The notes: a model not told the origin generated them from the sequence alone. 64,000 bases of DNA from Sphingomonas glacialis (GCF_006439055.1 NZ_RCZC01000003.1:496001-560000), one strand, 5' to 3'. Positions 36,337-45,942 are shown, numbered from the stretch's first letter. A program made the numbers and translations.

Positions 36337-37197
36337 TCAACCCTTGGGCGCGTAGGGTCGGCTCGCGATGCCGGACCAATCCTGCTCGCCCATCCCGGCA
36401 TCGACCGCGGCGCTCATCCGCGTCCGCACCGCGTCGAGGACCGGTAGCGTGACGTGCGCCGCATCGGCCAGTTCGGTCGCGAGCCGCAGATCCTTGAGCC
36501 CGAGCTTCATCTTGAAGCCCGGCGTGAAATCGCCCGAGACGATCTTGGGCGCATAGCTCCGATAGGCGCGCGCGCCGAACAGCGTGCCGGTCATCAGGTC
36601 GAGGAAGGTGTCGGCCGCGACACCATTGTCGCCCGCGAGTGCCACGCCCTCGGACATCGCCTCGATCGCCATGGTGATCATCATGTTGCCCGCGATCTTG
36701 GCGGCATTGGCTTGGCTGGGTTCGCTGCCGAGCGGCCAGACCTTGGTCGAGAGCGTCTCGAGCAAGGGGGTGACGGTGGCGACGGCGTCGTCGGGCCCTG
36801 CGACGACCACGTTGAGCTGCGCTGCGGCGGCGGCATCGGGGCGGCCGAAGACGGGCGCGGCGACATAAGCGAGGCCGCGCTTGGCATGGTCGGCGGCGAG
36901 CGCCTTCGAGAAGGCGACCGAGATCGTCGCGGTGACGATATGGATCAGCCCGGCGCGGGCGGAGTCCAGCACGCCCGAGTCGAGCAGCACGCTGCGGATC
37001 GCGGCATCGTCGGCGAGCATCGTGAAAACGACTTCGGTGTCGAGCGCGGCGGCGACGCTGTCGACGATCGTGACGCCGGGGATTTCGGCGGGGTCGACCG
37101 GCGAGCGGTTCCAGGCGTGGACCTGGTGGCCCGCCTTGGCGAGGTTGACGGCCATGGCGCTGCCCATCTTGCCGAGCCCGATGAAACCGATCTGCAT
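36337..37197 (-). CDS. 3-hydroxyisobutyrate dehydrogenase family oxidoreductase
   Basis: A 286-residue beta-hydroxyacid dehydrogenase using NAD(P). The Rossmann opening is MQIGFIGLGKMGSAMAVNLAKAGHQVHAWNR. The family catalytic Lys lies in EPSQANAAKIAGNMMI, where the usual G-x-G-x-x-x-K context is changed to Q-A-N-A-A-K, and the substrate motif (AAPVFGRPDAA) replaces D-A-P-V-S-G. These changes point to the imine-reductase/glyoxylate-reductase-like subgroup. Starts at ATG 37197. Confidence 0.85.
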   Translation of the reverse strand: MQIGFIGLGKMGSAMAVNLAKAGHQVHAWNRSPVDPAEIPGVTIVDSVAAALDTEVVFTMLADDAAIRSVLLDSGVLDSARAGLIHIVTATISVAFSKALAADHAKRGLAYVAAPVFGRPDAAAAAQLNVVVAGPDDAVATVTPLLETLSTKVWPLGSEPSQANAAKIAGNMMITMAIEAMSEGVALAGDNGVAADTFLDLMTGTLFGARAYRSYAPKIVSGDFTPGFKMKLGLKDLRLATELADAAHVTLPVLDAVRTRMSAAVDAGMGEQDWSGIASRPYAPKG

Positions 37198-37288
37198 GGG
37201 ATGTTTCCTGTCTGGAGAAGTCGCAAGCGCAAGCGTTTGGCGGGGAGGGAGGTTCCGGGGAGGGGGTGTTTCGGGATAGGAAAGAAGA

Positions 37289-37397
37289 CCCTCACCCAAC
37301 CCTCTCCCGCGAAGGGCGGGAGAGGGCTTGCGCGGTGCGGGCGGCCTGCCTCTTTCTTAGCCCTCTCCCGTCTTCACGGGAGAGGGTTGGGTGAGGG
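37289..37397. repeat. Paired palindromic repeat, family A (CCCTCTCCC subtype)
   Basis: Copies at 37289-37327 and 37360-37397 in opposite orientation. Each contains CCCTCTCCCG and its complement around a short loop, with an outer CCCTCACCCAAC (or complement) tail. It fills the gap between the 3-HIB dehydrogenase family gene and the YjbQ gene, both on the minus strand. Confidence 0.9.
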
Positions 37398-37407
37398 CCT
37401 TCTCCTT

Positions 37408-37824
37408 CTAACCCCCGATCAAATGCGCAGCCACGCGCCGCCGATGCCCCACCCGGCGATGCTCGAACAGATAGATCCCCTGCCACGTCCCCAGCACCGT
37501 CCGCCCGCCGGCGACCGGGATCGACAGGCTCGTCGCGGTCAGCGCCGCGCGCAGATGCGCGGGCATGTCGTCGGGGCCCTCGTCGTCATGCTCATACCCC
37601 GCGCTCTCGGGCGCGATCTTCGCGAAATAGCGTTCGACATCGCGTCGCGCGGCGGGGGCGGCATTTTCCTGGATCAGCAGCGAAGCCGAAGTGTGGCGGA
37701 CGAACAGCGTCAGCAGCCCCGTCTCGATCGCGCTGTCCGCGACCCAGCGCTCGACCGGATCGGTGATCTCGTGGAGCCCCTGCCCGGGCGTCGCAATCGC
37801 CAGTTCGGTTATAGCCTGTCGCAT
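37408..37824 (-). CDS. YjbQ family protein (UPF0047)
   Basis: A 138-residue trimeric beta-fold protein of the UPF0047 family; members are annotated secondary thiamine-phosphate synthase enzymes. Signature features are LLTLFVRHTSASLLIQENA near the middle and the C-terminal GTWQGIYLFEHR. The N-terminal RQAITELAIATPGQGLHEIT is also typical. Divergent from the nitronate monooxygenase-like gene with a 45-bp gap. Confidence 0.9.
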   Translation of the reverse strand: MRQAITELAIATPGQGLHEITDPVERWVADSAIETGLLTLFVRHTSASLLIQENAAPAARRDVERYFAKIAPESAGYEHDDEGPDDMPAHLRAALTATSLSIPVAGGRTVLGTWQGIYLFEHRRVGHRRRVAAHLIGG

Positions 37825-37869
37825 GACGCGGGCTTGCCCCAAAGCCCCGCGCAAGGCTAGGCCCGGCGC

Positions 37870-38901
37870 ATGAACGAAATCTCCTCGATCGGCGCCACGC
37901 GCCTCGCCCGGCGCATGGCGCGCGGTTCCGCCTTTCTCGGCTCCGAGGTCGCGATCCTGTGCGGCGCGATGTCGTGGGTGTCCGAACGCAATCTCGTCGC
38001 CGCGGTGTCGAACGCCGGCGGCTTCGGGCTGATCGCGTGCGGCGCGATGACGCCAGAGTTGCTCGACCGCGAGATCGCCGCGACCAAGGCGCTGACGGAC
38101 AAGCCGTTCGGCGTGAACCTGATCACGATGCACCCGGCGCTGTTCGACCTGATCGAAGTGTGCAACCGCCACGGCGTCGGCCATGTCGTGCTGGCAGGCG
38201 GGCTTCCGCCGACCGGGTCGATCGATGCGATCAAGGCGAATGGCGCCAAGCTGATCTGCTTCGCGCCCGCGCTGTCGCTCGCCAAGAAGCTGATCCGTTC
38301 GGGCGTCGATGCGCTCGTAGTCGAGGGGATGGAGGCCGGCGGCCATATCGGCCCGGTCTCGACCAGCGTGCTCGCGCAGGAAATCCTTCCCGAAGTCGCC
38401 GACAAGGTGCCGGTGTTCGTGGCGGGCGGGATCGGCCGCGGCGAGGGGATCGCGGCGTATCTCGACATGGGCGCGGCGGGCGTGCAGCTTGGCACGCGCT
38501 TCGTCTGCGCGACCGAGAGCATCGCGCATGCCAATTTCAAGAAGGCGTTCCTGCGCGCGTCGGCGCGCGATGCGGTCGCCAGCGTGCAGATCGACCCACG
38601 CCTGCCCGTCATCCCGGTGCGCGCGCTGAAGAATGCCGGCGGCGATCTGTTCACCGCCAAGCAGCGCGAAGTCGCGCAGCTGCTCGATTCGGGGCAGGTC
38701 GAGATGGCCGAGGCGCAGTTGCAGATCGAGCATTATTGGGCGGGCGCTTTGCGCCGCGCAGTGATCGACGGCGATGTCGAGCATGGCAGCCTGATGGCGG
38801 GCCAGTCGGTCGGGATGGTGACCAAGGAAGAACCGGTCGCCGAGATCATCGCCTTGCTGATGACCGAGGCCGCGGCGGCGCTCGAGCAGCGCGCGGCGTA
38901 G
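37870..38901 (+). CDS. Nitronate monooxygenase/NAD(P)H-dependent flavin oxidoreductase (FabK-like)
   Basis: A 343-residue FMN-binding TIM barrel of the 2-nitropropane dioxygenase group. FMN-site signatures are AAVSNAGGFGLIACG, EGMEAGGHIG and VFVAGGIGRGEGIAAYLDMGAAGVQLGTRFV. The reaction may be nitronate oxidation or an enoyl-ACP-reductase-like function; the C-terminal EHGSLMAGQSVGMV matches the NMO class. It is followed by about 300 bp of lower-GC non-coding DNA. Confidence 0.9.
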   Translation: MNEISSIGATRLARRMARGSAFLGSEVAILCGAMSWVSERNLVAAVSNAGGFGLIACGAMTPELLDREIAATKALTDKPFGVNLITMHPALFDLIEVCNRHGVGHVVLAGGLPPTGSIDAIKANGAKLICFAPALSLAKKLIRSGVDALVVEGMEAGGHIGPVSTSVLAQEILPEVADKVPVFVAGGIGRGEGIAAYLDMGAAGVQLGTRFVCATESIAHANFKKAFLRASARDAVASVQIDPRLPVIPVRALKNAGGDLFTAKQREVAQLLDSGQVEMAEAQLQIEHYWAGALRRAVIDGDVEHGSLMAGQSVGMVTKEEPVAEIIALLMTEAAAALEQRAA

Positions 38902-39203
38902 CGGCGGGGCGCGCCGGCCGGCGGGCTTGGCTCGCTCAGGTTAAATATCCACGTTAGACTTATACTGTCGTCATCTGGACGGGCCGCCAATATCGTCATG
39001 CCCTTGCCGCTCGGGTCTTTGTCCATCGGATTGGTTCGCCTGTAAAAAGGGCCAAGAAGCGCCGCTATTGTTCGGGTTGCTGGCGTAAATCCGAAAAATA
39101 TGCCACAAAGAGTCGGTATCGAGTCGTCGGCTTCGGCCGTCGATCTATCGGATACTGTGTTCCGTCGTACAGTTGCTATCGATACTCTTGATGGGGTAGG
39201 CCG
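38902..39203. other. Intergenic stretch with no gene
   Basis: 302 bp between the FMN oxidoreductase and the endolysin-like gene. It is richer in A+T than its surroundings (AAATATCC, TTATACTG, AAAAATATG). A CGCCGG-CCGGCG palindrome sits just after the upstream stop. I see no coding region, repeat copy or RNA gene; the 3' part probably holds the promoter of the gene at 39204. Confidence 0.5.
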
Positions 39204-39908
39204 ATGATGACGAGCGTGCTGGACGTGCAGGAGGCGCTGCAGGCAAAGGGGTTCGATCCGGGGCCGACCGACGGCGTGCGCGGGCGAAAGACGATCGCGG
39301 CGATCCTCGCGTTCCAGGCCGCCGCAGGTCTCCCGGCCGACGGGATCGTCGGGCGGCAGACGCTCGCCAAGCTGATCCCCGGCGCCAATCCCGCAGCGCT
39401 CACGATTGCATCGGCGATTCCCTGGCTCGCCGAGGCGCACACGCTGATCGGGCTGAAGGAGGATACCAGCGCGGGTAGCAACGAGCAGATCCTGCAATGG
39501 GCACTCGAGCAGCACATTTCCTACCATGACGACGATGTCCCCTGGTGCGGGCTGTTCGTCAGCCATTGCATCGCGTCGCAACTGCCGCGCGAACCGCTTC
39601 CCGCCAATCCGCTCGGCGCGCGTGCGTATCAGACGTTCGGCAAGCCGATCTCGCCGCAGCCGGGTGCGGTCGTGGTGTTCTGGCGCGAGTCACTGGAGAG
39701 CGGGAAGGGGCATGTCGGATTCTATGTCGGCGAGGACCAGGACAGGAATTTCCTGATCCTGGGCGGTAACCAGGGCAACGCCGTGTCAATCATCGGCAAA
39801 CCGCGCGAACGATTCCTTGCCGCGCGGTGGCCGATAACCGGTTTGCCGGCGACGGGCGGGCCGGTCTTCGCGCACGTTCCGAGGGTTGGGAACCAGATCG
39901 AAGCGTGA
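39204..39908 (+). CDS. Peptidoglycan-binding, TIGR02594-type endolysin-like protein
   Basis: A 234-residue protein with an N-terminal peptidoglycan-binding module (about 4-65: VLDVQEALQAKGFDPGPTDG ... AILAFQAAAGLPADGIVG) and a C-terminal NlpC/CHAP-type TIGR02594 domain. Catalytic Cys115 is in PWCGLFVSHC and His170 in GKGHVGFYVG, with a partner Asn in LGGNQGN. Such proteins are phage endolysins or their domesticated forms. No holin, signal peptide or phage gene is visible here, so it may be a cell-wall amidase of host origin, or a stray lysis gene. Ribosome site GGGGTAGG precedes it. Confidence 0.85.
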   Translation: MMTSVLDVQEALQAKGFDPGPTDGVRGRKTIAAILAFQAAAGLPADGIVGRQTLAKLIPGANPAALTIASAIPWLAEAHTLIGLKEDTSAGSNEQILQWALEQHISYHDDDVPWCGLFVSHCIASQLPREPLPANPLGARAYQTFGKPISPQPGAVVVFWRESLESGKGHVGFYVGEDQDRNFLILGGNQGNAVSIIGKPRERFLAARWPITGLPATGGPVFAHVPRVGNQIEA

Positions 39909-39962
39909 CGGGCCTCGCCGTCCAGCGCTTGCTCAAGCGCGCCACGCGGGCCGCGTTGTCCT

Positions 39963-40137
39963 GTTCGCCGCCCGCTGCTTGTCGCGTGTCGCGTGTCGGT
40001 TGTCGTTCGACGATCGACGATCGACGGTCGCCGTTCGACGGTCGACGGTCGCCGCTCACCGCTCACCGCTCACCGCTCACCGTTCGCTGCTCGCCGGCCG
40101 CCGCCCGCCGTTCGCCGTTCGCCGTTCGCCGTTCGCT
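39963..40137. repeat. Tandem heptamer array (25 units of 7 bp)
   Basis: Twenty-five consecutive 7-bp units of the type GNTCGCC, in strict phase. Runs include GCTCACC four times (40054-40081), GTTCGCC (40110-40130), and GATCGAC/GGTCGAC. Every unit begins with G and nearly all have C at position 4. It fills most of the 331-bp gap between two genes. All three forward frames stay open across it, so apparent open frames there are not evidence of a gene. Confidence 0.95.
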
Positions 40138-40239
40138 TGAGGTCGGGCTTCATTCCGGACCAGCATCGCCCGCCAGCATCCGGGTAACGCGACGTTAACC
40201 CTATCATGCGACACCAAGCTTCCGGATTGGAGTTGCGTG

Positions 40240-41031
40240 ATGAGATCGATTCGACTTTCGGCGTCCGCACTGTTGTTGGCTGGCGTCGCGCTGATCGACG
40301 GGTGCGCGTCGCACCGCTTGCCATCGGTCGCCACCGTCGCGCCACCGCCCGTGGCGATCGTCGCGACGGCGCCGCCCGCGGGCAGCTATCCGGGTATGCC
40401 AATTCCGCAGCGGCTGGCCGATGGATCGTACGATACGCCCAATCGCACGCTGACGCCCGCCGCGGTCGTGTGGCATTTTCGCGCCGGGCTCAACGTCGCC
40501 GCACTGGCGTGTCGCGGTCCCGGCGATGCGGTTGTCGCGGCGCGCTATAATGCGATCCTCGCGCGGCAACGCAGCGTGTTGCGCGATGCCGAAGCAAGCC
40601 TTGCCAAGGAATATCGCAGCCGTGGCGGTTATGATCACGCGATGACCGTGCTCTACAATTTCTTCTCGCAAGGCTTTGCGCATCCGGCCTTCTGTTCGGC
40701 CGCGTCGCAGATCCTGGCCGAGAGCGAGACGGTGACGCCGGCCGGTTTCCCGGCCTTCGCCGCGGCACGGCTGCCGATGCTCGACGCAGCCTTTACCGAT
40801 TTCTACGCGCGCTATGATCGTTGGCGCGCCACCGCGGCGCCGACCGCGGTCGCCACACCGGCGCCGCCGCCGATCGTCGCGCTGCGGACCGCGTCGCCCC
40901 GCGCCAAGCCAGCGCTTGCGCGATCCACGCCGCGAATCCAGCTGGAACAGGTCGCATTGTTGCCCGATCCGACGGGACGCGAAGTCCATGCCGGCCCACC
41001 GCGCCCGTTCGCGGCACCGTCGAGCCGCTAG
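40240..41031 (+). CDS. Exported lipoprotein-like protein, paralog of the next gene
   Basis: A 263-residue protein with an N-terminal signal ending in a lipobox-like LIDGC (residues 18-22, LLLAGVALIDGC). A central domain (about 75-190) begins VVWHFRAGLNVAALACRGPGDAV and contains YNAILARQ, EYRSRGGYDHAMTVLYNFFSQGF and AFCSAASQIL, with a Cys in LACRG and another in AFCS. The C-terminus is Pro/Ala-rich. The same layout occurs in the gene at 41163. Family unknown to me. Start ATG 40240 follows TTGGAGTTG. Confidence 0.75.
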   Translation: MRSIRLSASALLLAGVALIDGCASHRLPSVATVAPPPVAIVATAPPAGSYPGMPIPQRLADGSYDTPNRTLTPAAVVWHFRAGLNVAALACRGPGDAVVAARYNAILARQRSVLRDAEASLAKEYRSRGGYDHAMTVLYNFFSQGFAHPAFCSAASQILAESETVTPAGFPAFAAARLPMLDAAFTDFYARYDRWRATAAPTAVATPAPPPIVALRTASPRAKPALARSTPRIQLEQVALLPDPTGREVHAGPPRPFAAPSSR

Positions 41032-41162
41032 GCGGTCGGCGCGACCACCTGATCGAGATCAGTACGATAGCGGATCGTTAGCGCCGGGTTCGGCGTGTTG
41101 CGCAAACTCTTGGTGAGGGCGTTTGCGTAGAACTCCACTTGGGAAAAGTGGGGGCTTCAAAC

Positions 41163-41771
41163 ATGTTGGGAAAGTTGCGGTATGTCGCGCCGATCGTCGG
41201 CGCGTGTCTGATCTCCGTACCGGTTTCGTCTCAGGTGGCCGGGGTAGGAAATTCTGCCAGGACCGAGCCGCTGTCGGCGGCGGAAACGGTCTGGCACATG
41301 CGCGCTGCGCTGAATGTCGCCGCGCTGGCGTGTCGCGGTGCCGAAGGCGAGGAGACCGTCCGGCTCTACAATGCGATGCTGCACGACGCCGCGGCGCCGC
41401 TGGCAGAGGCGGCCGCCGGAACCGAGCGCGCCTATCGCACGCACTTCGCATCGCAGTGGCAAGAGGCCGAGGATGGGGCGATGACCCGGCTCTATAACGG
41501 CTTTGCCGCGCAAAACGGGCATGAGGCGTTCTGTGCGACGGCGCATGGGGTGCTGCGCGGGATCGCGAGCGTCGAACCGTCGGACTTCTCCAATTTCGCA
41601 GCAGCTGCGCTCGCGCGGCTAGAGGCGCCGTTCCAGGTGGTGGCCTCGGCGCCGGTTTTCGAGACCATCGAGGTCCATCCGGCGGTGCCGCTTCAGGTCG
41701 CGTCGCTCGTCAGTAGCGGTGTCGGGGGCAGCACGGCGCCGCGGCCGATGACGATCGCCTTCGCCGATTAA
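41163..41771 (+). CDS. Exported protein, paralog of preceding gene
   Basis: A 202-residue protein with a signal peptide (YVAPIVGACLISVPVSSQVAG). The domain VWHMRAALNVAALACRGAEGE, YNAMLHDAAAPL, AYRTHFASQWQEAEDGAMTRLYNGFAAQ, AFCATAHGVL, PSDFSNFAAAALARLEAPF aligns nearly residue by residue with the upstream gene. The ATG at 41163 follows AGTGGGGGC; an in-frame TTG upstream is less likely. The two genes probably arose by tandem duplication. The gene overlaps the stop of the ABC permease on the other strand by 4 bp. Confidence 0.75.
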   Translation: MLGKLRYVAPIVGACLISVPVSSQVAGVGNSARTEPLSAAETVWHMRAALNVAALACRGAEGEETVRLYNAMLHDAAAPLAEAAAGTERAYRTHFASQWQEAEDGAMTRLYNGFAAQNGHEAFCATAHGVLRGIASVEPSDFSNFAAAALARLEAPFQVVASAPVFETIEVHPAVPLQVASLVSSGVGGSTAPRPMTIAFAD

Positions 41772-43248
41772 CGCTGGCCGATGAGCCCGCTCAGCGCGGG
41801 GCCGCCGTCGAGGCAATAGACCGCGATGGCGGCCCCGCCGCCGAACACCAAGGCGATCGCCAGCGATGCCAGGCCGGCGACGAAGCCGCCCTGGCGCCGT
41901 CGCGCGAAGCTGCTGCGCGGGTTTGGCTTGCCGAGCTTGAGTTCGACATAGCCCGCGCCGAAGCCACCAAGCCCGGTCATGACCAGCGTGATCAGCGCGC
42001 CGATCGGGGTGCGCGTCGCCAGCCCGATCGGCAGGACGAGCGCGAACGGCGCCGCCATCGCCAGCGCGGCGAGTACTTTCGCGCGATCGATCTGTGCCTT
42101 GGCGACGGGAGCGACCGCGAGCAGGTCGGGCGCGTCCTCGGCCGACACCGTCAGCCAGGCGAAGCTGCCGACGAGCTGGCTCGCGATCAGCACGCTCGCA
42201 AAGGCGATCGCTGCGGGGATCGGTACGGCATGGCGGCTGCCCGCCATCGCCAGCACGAGCGGCGCCATATAGATCAGCCGCATCACGATCTGGAAGGCGA
42301 GCGCCGGGTCGCGCGCGAGCAGCCGCCATTCCTTGGCGAAGATCGTGCGCGTCAGACCGGGATGGAACAGTCGAGCGCTCGCGCGCCCGGTCGGCTTGCT
42401 GCGCGACAGGCGGTTGCCGCCGTCCTGATAGCCCGACAGGAACAGCCGCTGGAGCGTCAGCCCCGCGCCGGCGAAGAGCAACAGCGCCACGCCGAGCACG
42501 ATCGCGATCGCCAGCGGGTCGCCCAACGCGGCGCGGCCCGGCAGGCTGCTCAGGCCGCGCGTCCCGACGCCGTCGGTCTGCAGCCGCTCGAACAAAGCCA
42601 GCATCGCGCTGCCCTTGTGGTCGGCGCGGGGAAGCAGCTGCGAGCCGAGGAACACCGCGCCGCCGAGCAGCGCCGCCAGGATCTGCCCGAAGGTGCGCGC
42701 AGCGCGCGGGCCGACGAGCGTCGCGACGGCGAGCGTCAACGCCAGGCCCAGCGCGGTCGCGCTCAACGCCAGCGCGACGAGCAGCGCCACCAGCCCGAAC
42801 AGCCGCGGATGGCCGAGCGCGGCGACGGGCACGACGATCGGCAACAGCAGCACGGCATAGGTCAGCGCGATCGTCGCGGCGATGCCGAGCATCTTGGCGA
42901 GCAGCACATTGGCCTCGCGGATCGGCGCCGAGAAAAGCAGGGCAAGGTCGCCGACGTCGTACAGGCTCCGCTGGCTCCCGAGCATCGCCTGCGCGGTCAT
43001 GAAGCTCAGCATGACGATGCTCACCGCGAGCACCGCGATCCGCACTTCGGGTACGATCGGGATCGCGGTGTCGCGCAAGCCCCAGCCGATCGCACAGCCG
43101 ATCACCACCCAGGCCGCGACCAGCAGATAGCCGATCAGCTGTGTCGCGCTGGTCCGCCCCGCCCCCTTGCGCGCGCGCACCGCCAGCCGCACCTCGTTCA
43201 GCGCGAGCCAGCCGAACGAGCCCGGCGGCAGCTGACGCATCGCCCAGT

Positions 43249-43252
<4 letters not shown>
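41768..43252 (-). CDS. ABC-2-like exporter permease
   Basis: A 494-residue membrane protein with about a dozen hydrophobic segments (IGYLLVAAWVVIGCAIGWGL, IAATIALTYAVLLLPIVVPV, LFGLVALLVALALSATALGL, LVLPIGLATRTPIGAL). It is the transmembrane partner of the ATPase encoded just upstream, whose stop overlaps its GTG start (43252). The resemblance is to permeases of unknown substrates in small regulated exporter operons. Last gene of the XRE-controlled operon. Confidence 0.85.
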
Positions 43253-43991
<739 letters not shown>

Positions 43992-43995
<4 letters not shown>

Positions 43996-44225
43996 GTGTC
44001 CTGTTTAGGCGATACACCCGAATCGTCTAGTTGAAACAAAGCCTCGACCGGACGATCGAGCGCTGTCGCAAGCTTGAGTGCGAGGATCGTAGAGGGGACG
44101 AACACCCCGTTCTCGACGGTGTTGATCGTCTTGCGGCTGACGCCGACGCGTTCGGCAAGCGCGGCCTGCGTCAGATCGAGCCGCTCGCGTTCGGCCTTGA
44201 GCGTATTGCGGAGCGTTTCGGCCAT
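43992..44225 (-). CDS. XRE family transcriptional regulator
   Basis: A 77-residue Cro/C1-type DNA-binding protein: RNTLKAERERLDLTQAALAERVGVSRKTINTVENGVFVPSTILALKLATAL covers nearly the whole chain. It lies inside the exporter operon and so probably controls it. Two identical-spacing GTAAC-N6-GTTAC operators stand directly upstream of the first gene. Relatives are annotated helix-turn-helix transcriptional regulator. Confidence 0.93.
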
Positions 44226-44645
44226 TCAGCGCGCGGCCTGCAGTTCGAGCGTGGCGAGGCGGACCTGCGCCACCACGATCGCGGCGGTGAAGATGATCCG
44301 CGCACTGTCGCTCGCCGAAAGCAGTCCGGGAACGCTGCCGACCGCGAGCATCGCGGCGGCGGCGAGCAGGCCGGCCCAGAAGCCGATCGCGCTGCTGGTT
44401 CGCCGATGGTCGCGTGTCACCTCGTCCTCGAGCAATTGCGCGAGCGGGCCGCTCTTCAGCCGCGTCGCCAGCGGCGAGAGATAGAGCGTCGAGACGAGCG
44501 TGAAGCCCAGCCACATCCCCTCGAAGAAGGACGGCCGCCAGGTCGAGAAAGTCAGCCCGAGCATCACCACGGTGAGCCCGGCAAAAACGTAGAGGCCAAG
44601 CGCGCGGGCGTGCGCCTTGCGTTCGGCGAGTTCGATCAAGCTCAT
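44226..44645 (-). CDS. Small membrane protein of exporter operon
   Basis: A 139-residue protein with four hydrophobic segments (LGLYVFAGLTVVMLGLTF, GMWLGFTLVSTLYLSPL, AIGFWAGLLAAAAMLAVG, ARIIFTAAIVVAQVRLA). It is the first gene of the operon and its stop abuts the XRE start. The position suggests a sensor or accessory subunit for the exporter. Homologues are hypothetical. Confidence 0.72.
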   Translation of the reverse strand: MSLIELAERKAHARALGLYVFAGLTVVMLGLTFSTWRPSFFEGMWLGFTLVSTLYLSPLATRLKSGPLAQLLEDEVTRDHRRTSSAIGFWAGLLAAAAMLAVGSVPGLLSASDSARIIFTAAIVVAQVRLATLELQAAR

Positions 44646-44665
44646 CTGAAATCCCCCTTCGATTC

Positions 44666-44699
44666 GTAACCTACGGGTTACATGTAACCTGAGCGTTAC
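44666..44699. promoter_or_regulatory. Double operator GTAAC-N6-GTTAC (x2) for XRE operon
   Basis: Two 16-bp inverted repeats, 44666-44681 and 44684-44699, with identical arms GTAAC and GTTAC, each with a six-base spacer, 18 bp apart start to start. The inner half-sites also make a perfect 14-bp palindrome, GGTTACA-TGTAACC. It stands 21 bp upstream of the first gene, between the divergent ybgC and the exporter operon. This is a strong candidate for autoregulation by the XRE protein. Confidence 0.75.
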
Positions 44700-44758
44700 A
44701 TCACCGCAAGCGCCGTTAAGGGTTCCCTCGCTTGCCCGGTTAGATTAACAGCGCGGGC

Positions 44759-45244
44759 ATGACGACGGCCAGCGACCTCGATCAGCCCGCGCAAGGCCGC
44801 ATCGTCGGAACCGTCCACCGGTTTCCGCTGCGTGTCTATTTCGAGGACACCGATCTTTCGGGCATCGTCTATCACGCCAATTACCTGCGCTACATGGAGC
44901 GCGCCCGCTCGGACATGTTGCGCGTCGTCGGGATCGACCAGCGCGCGCATCAGGAAGGCGGGGGCGGGGCCTATGCAGTGACTGCCTTGAACATTCGCTA
45001 CCGCGCGCCGGCGAAGCTCGACGATGCGCTGATCGTGCTGACGACGCTCAACAAAATCCGTGCGGCGTCGGTCGATATTCAGCAACGAGTCATGCGCGGC
45101 GACACGATATTGACCGAAGCAGATGTGACTGCGGCCTTGGTCGCGGCAACGGGCCGGCCGCTGCGCCAGCCCAAGGAATGGATCGCGGCGTTCAGCCTAG
45201 TCATGGGCGAACGCGCGATGGAATCAGGGGATAGCGCCACGTGA
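44759..45244 (+). CDS. ybgC: Tol-Pal-associated acyl-CoA thioesterase YbgC
   Basis: A 161-residue hotdog-fold thioesterase. The catalytic region is [29 protein letters not shown], with Asp in EDTD and His in YHAN. It always precedes tolQ in the Tol-Pal cluster, possibly linking phospholipid metabolism with envelope integrity. The stop overlaps the tolQ start (GTGA). Confidence 0.95.
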   Translation: MTTASDLDQPAQGRIVGTVHRFPLRVYFEDTDLSGIVYHANYLRYMERARSDMLRVVGIDQRAHQEGGGGAYAVTALNIRYRAPAKLDDALIVLTTLNKIRAASVDIQQRVMRGDTILTEADVTAALVAATGRPLRQPKEWIAAFSLVMGERAMESGDSAT

Positions 45245-45942
45245 ACGAAATCATGCTCAACACCGATGCGGCGACGCTGTCGCCGATCGCCTTGTTCCTC
45301 CAGGCCGATTTGGTGGTGAAGACGGTGATGCTCGGCCTGTTGGCGGCGAGCGTCTGGACCTGGGCGGTGATCCTCGGTTTCTTCTTCCGGCTCGGCAGCA
45401 CGCGGCGGAAAATCGCAACGTTCGAGCGCGATTTTTGGAAGGCCGAGGATATCGACGCGTTCCACCGGCTGCACAACGAGAGCGACCTGCCGATCGCGCG
45501 AGTGTTCACCGCGGGTGTCGCGGAATGGCGCCGCTCGACCGTCGGCGGGCAGGTCGATCGCGGCGGCACGCGCGAGCGGCTTGCGACGGCCATGGGCGCT
45601 GCGGTCGCCAACGAGATCGACCAGCTGTCCGACCGGTTGAACATCCTCGCGACGGTCGGCTCGGTCGCGCCGTTCGTCGGTCTGTTCGGCACGGTGTGGG
45701 GCATCATGCGCAGCTTCACCGGCATCGCGCAGGCGCAGAACACCTCGCTCGCCGTCGTCGCGCCGGGGATCGCCGAGGCGCTGTTCGCGACCGCGATCGG
45801 CCTGTTCGCGGCAATCCCGGCGGTGATCGCGTACAACCGCTTCAGCCACGGCATCAACCGCATCGAAGCCCGCCTCAACCGCTTCGCCGACGGCTTCCAC
45901 GCGACGCTCAGCCGCCAGCTCGAGAGCGAGGTGCGCCGGTGA
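45241..45942 (+). CDS. tolQ: Tol-Pal system proton channel subunit TolQ
   Basis: A 233-residue MotA/TolQ/ExbB membrane protein. Three helices: residues 18-42 ([20 protein letters not shown]), and two close to the C-terminal half ([47 protein letters not shown]). With TolR it makes the stator that uses proton flow to drive TolA. GTG start at 45241. A repeat separates it from tolR. Confidence 0.96.
   Translation: MNEIMLNTDAATLSPIALFLQADLVVKTVMLGLLAASVWTWAVILGFFFRLGSTRRKIATFERDFWKAEDIDAFHRLHNESDLPIARVFTAGVAEWRRSTVGGQVDRGGTRERLATAMGAAVANEIDQLSDRLNILATVGSVAPFVGLFGTVWGIMRSFTGIAQAQNTSLAVVAPGIAEALFATAIGLFAAIPAVIAYNRFSHGINRIEARLNRFADGFHATLSRQLESEVRR

Noticed and set aside
37289-37397. CRISPR-like array suspected from short repeated units
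   Set aside because: Only two palindromic copies in opposite orientation, with no regular spacers and no cas genes. The family A pairs elsewhere share the same layout.
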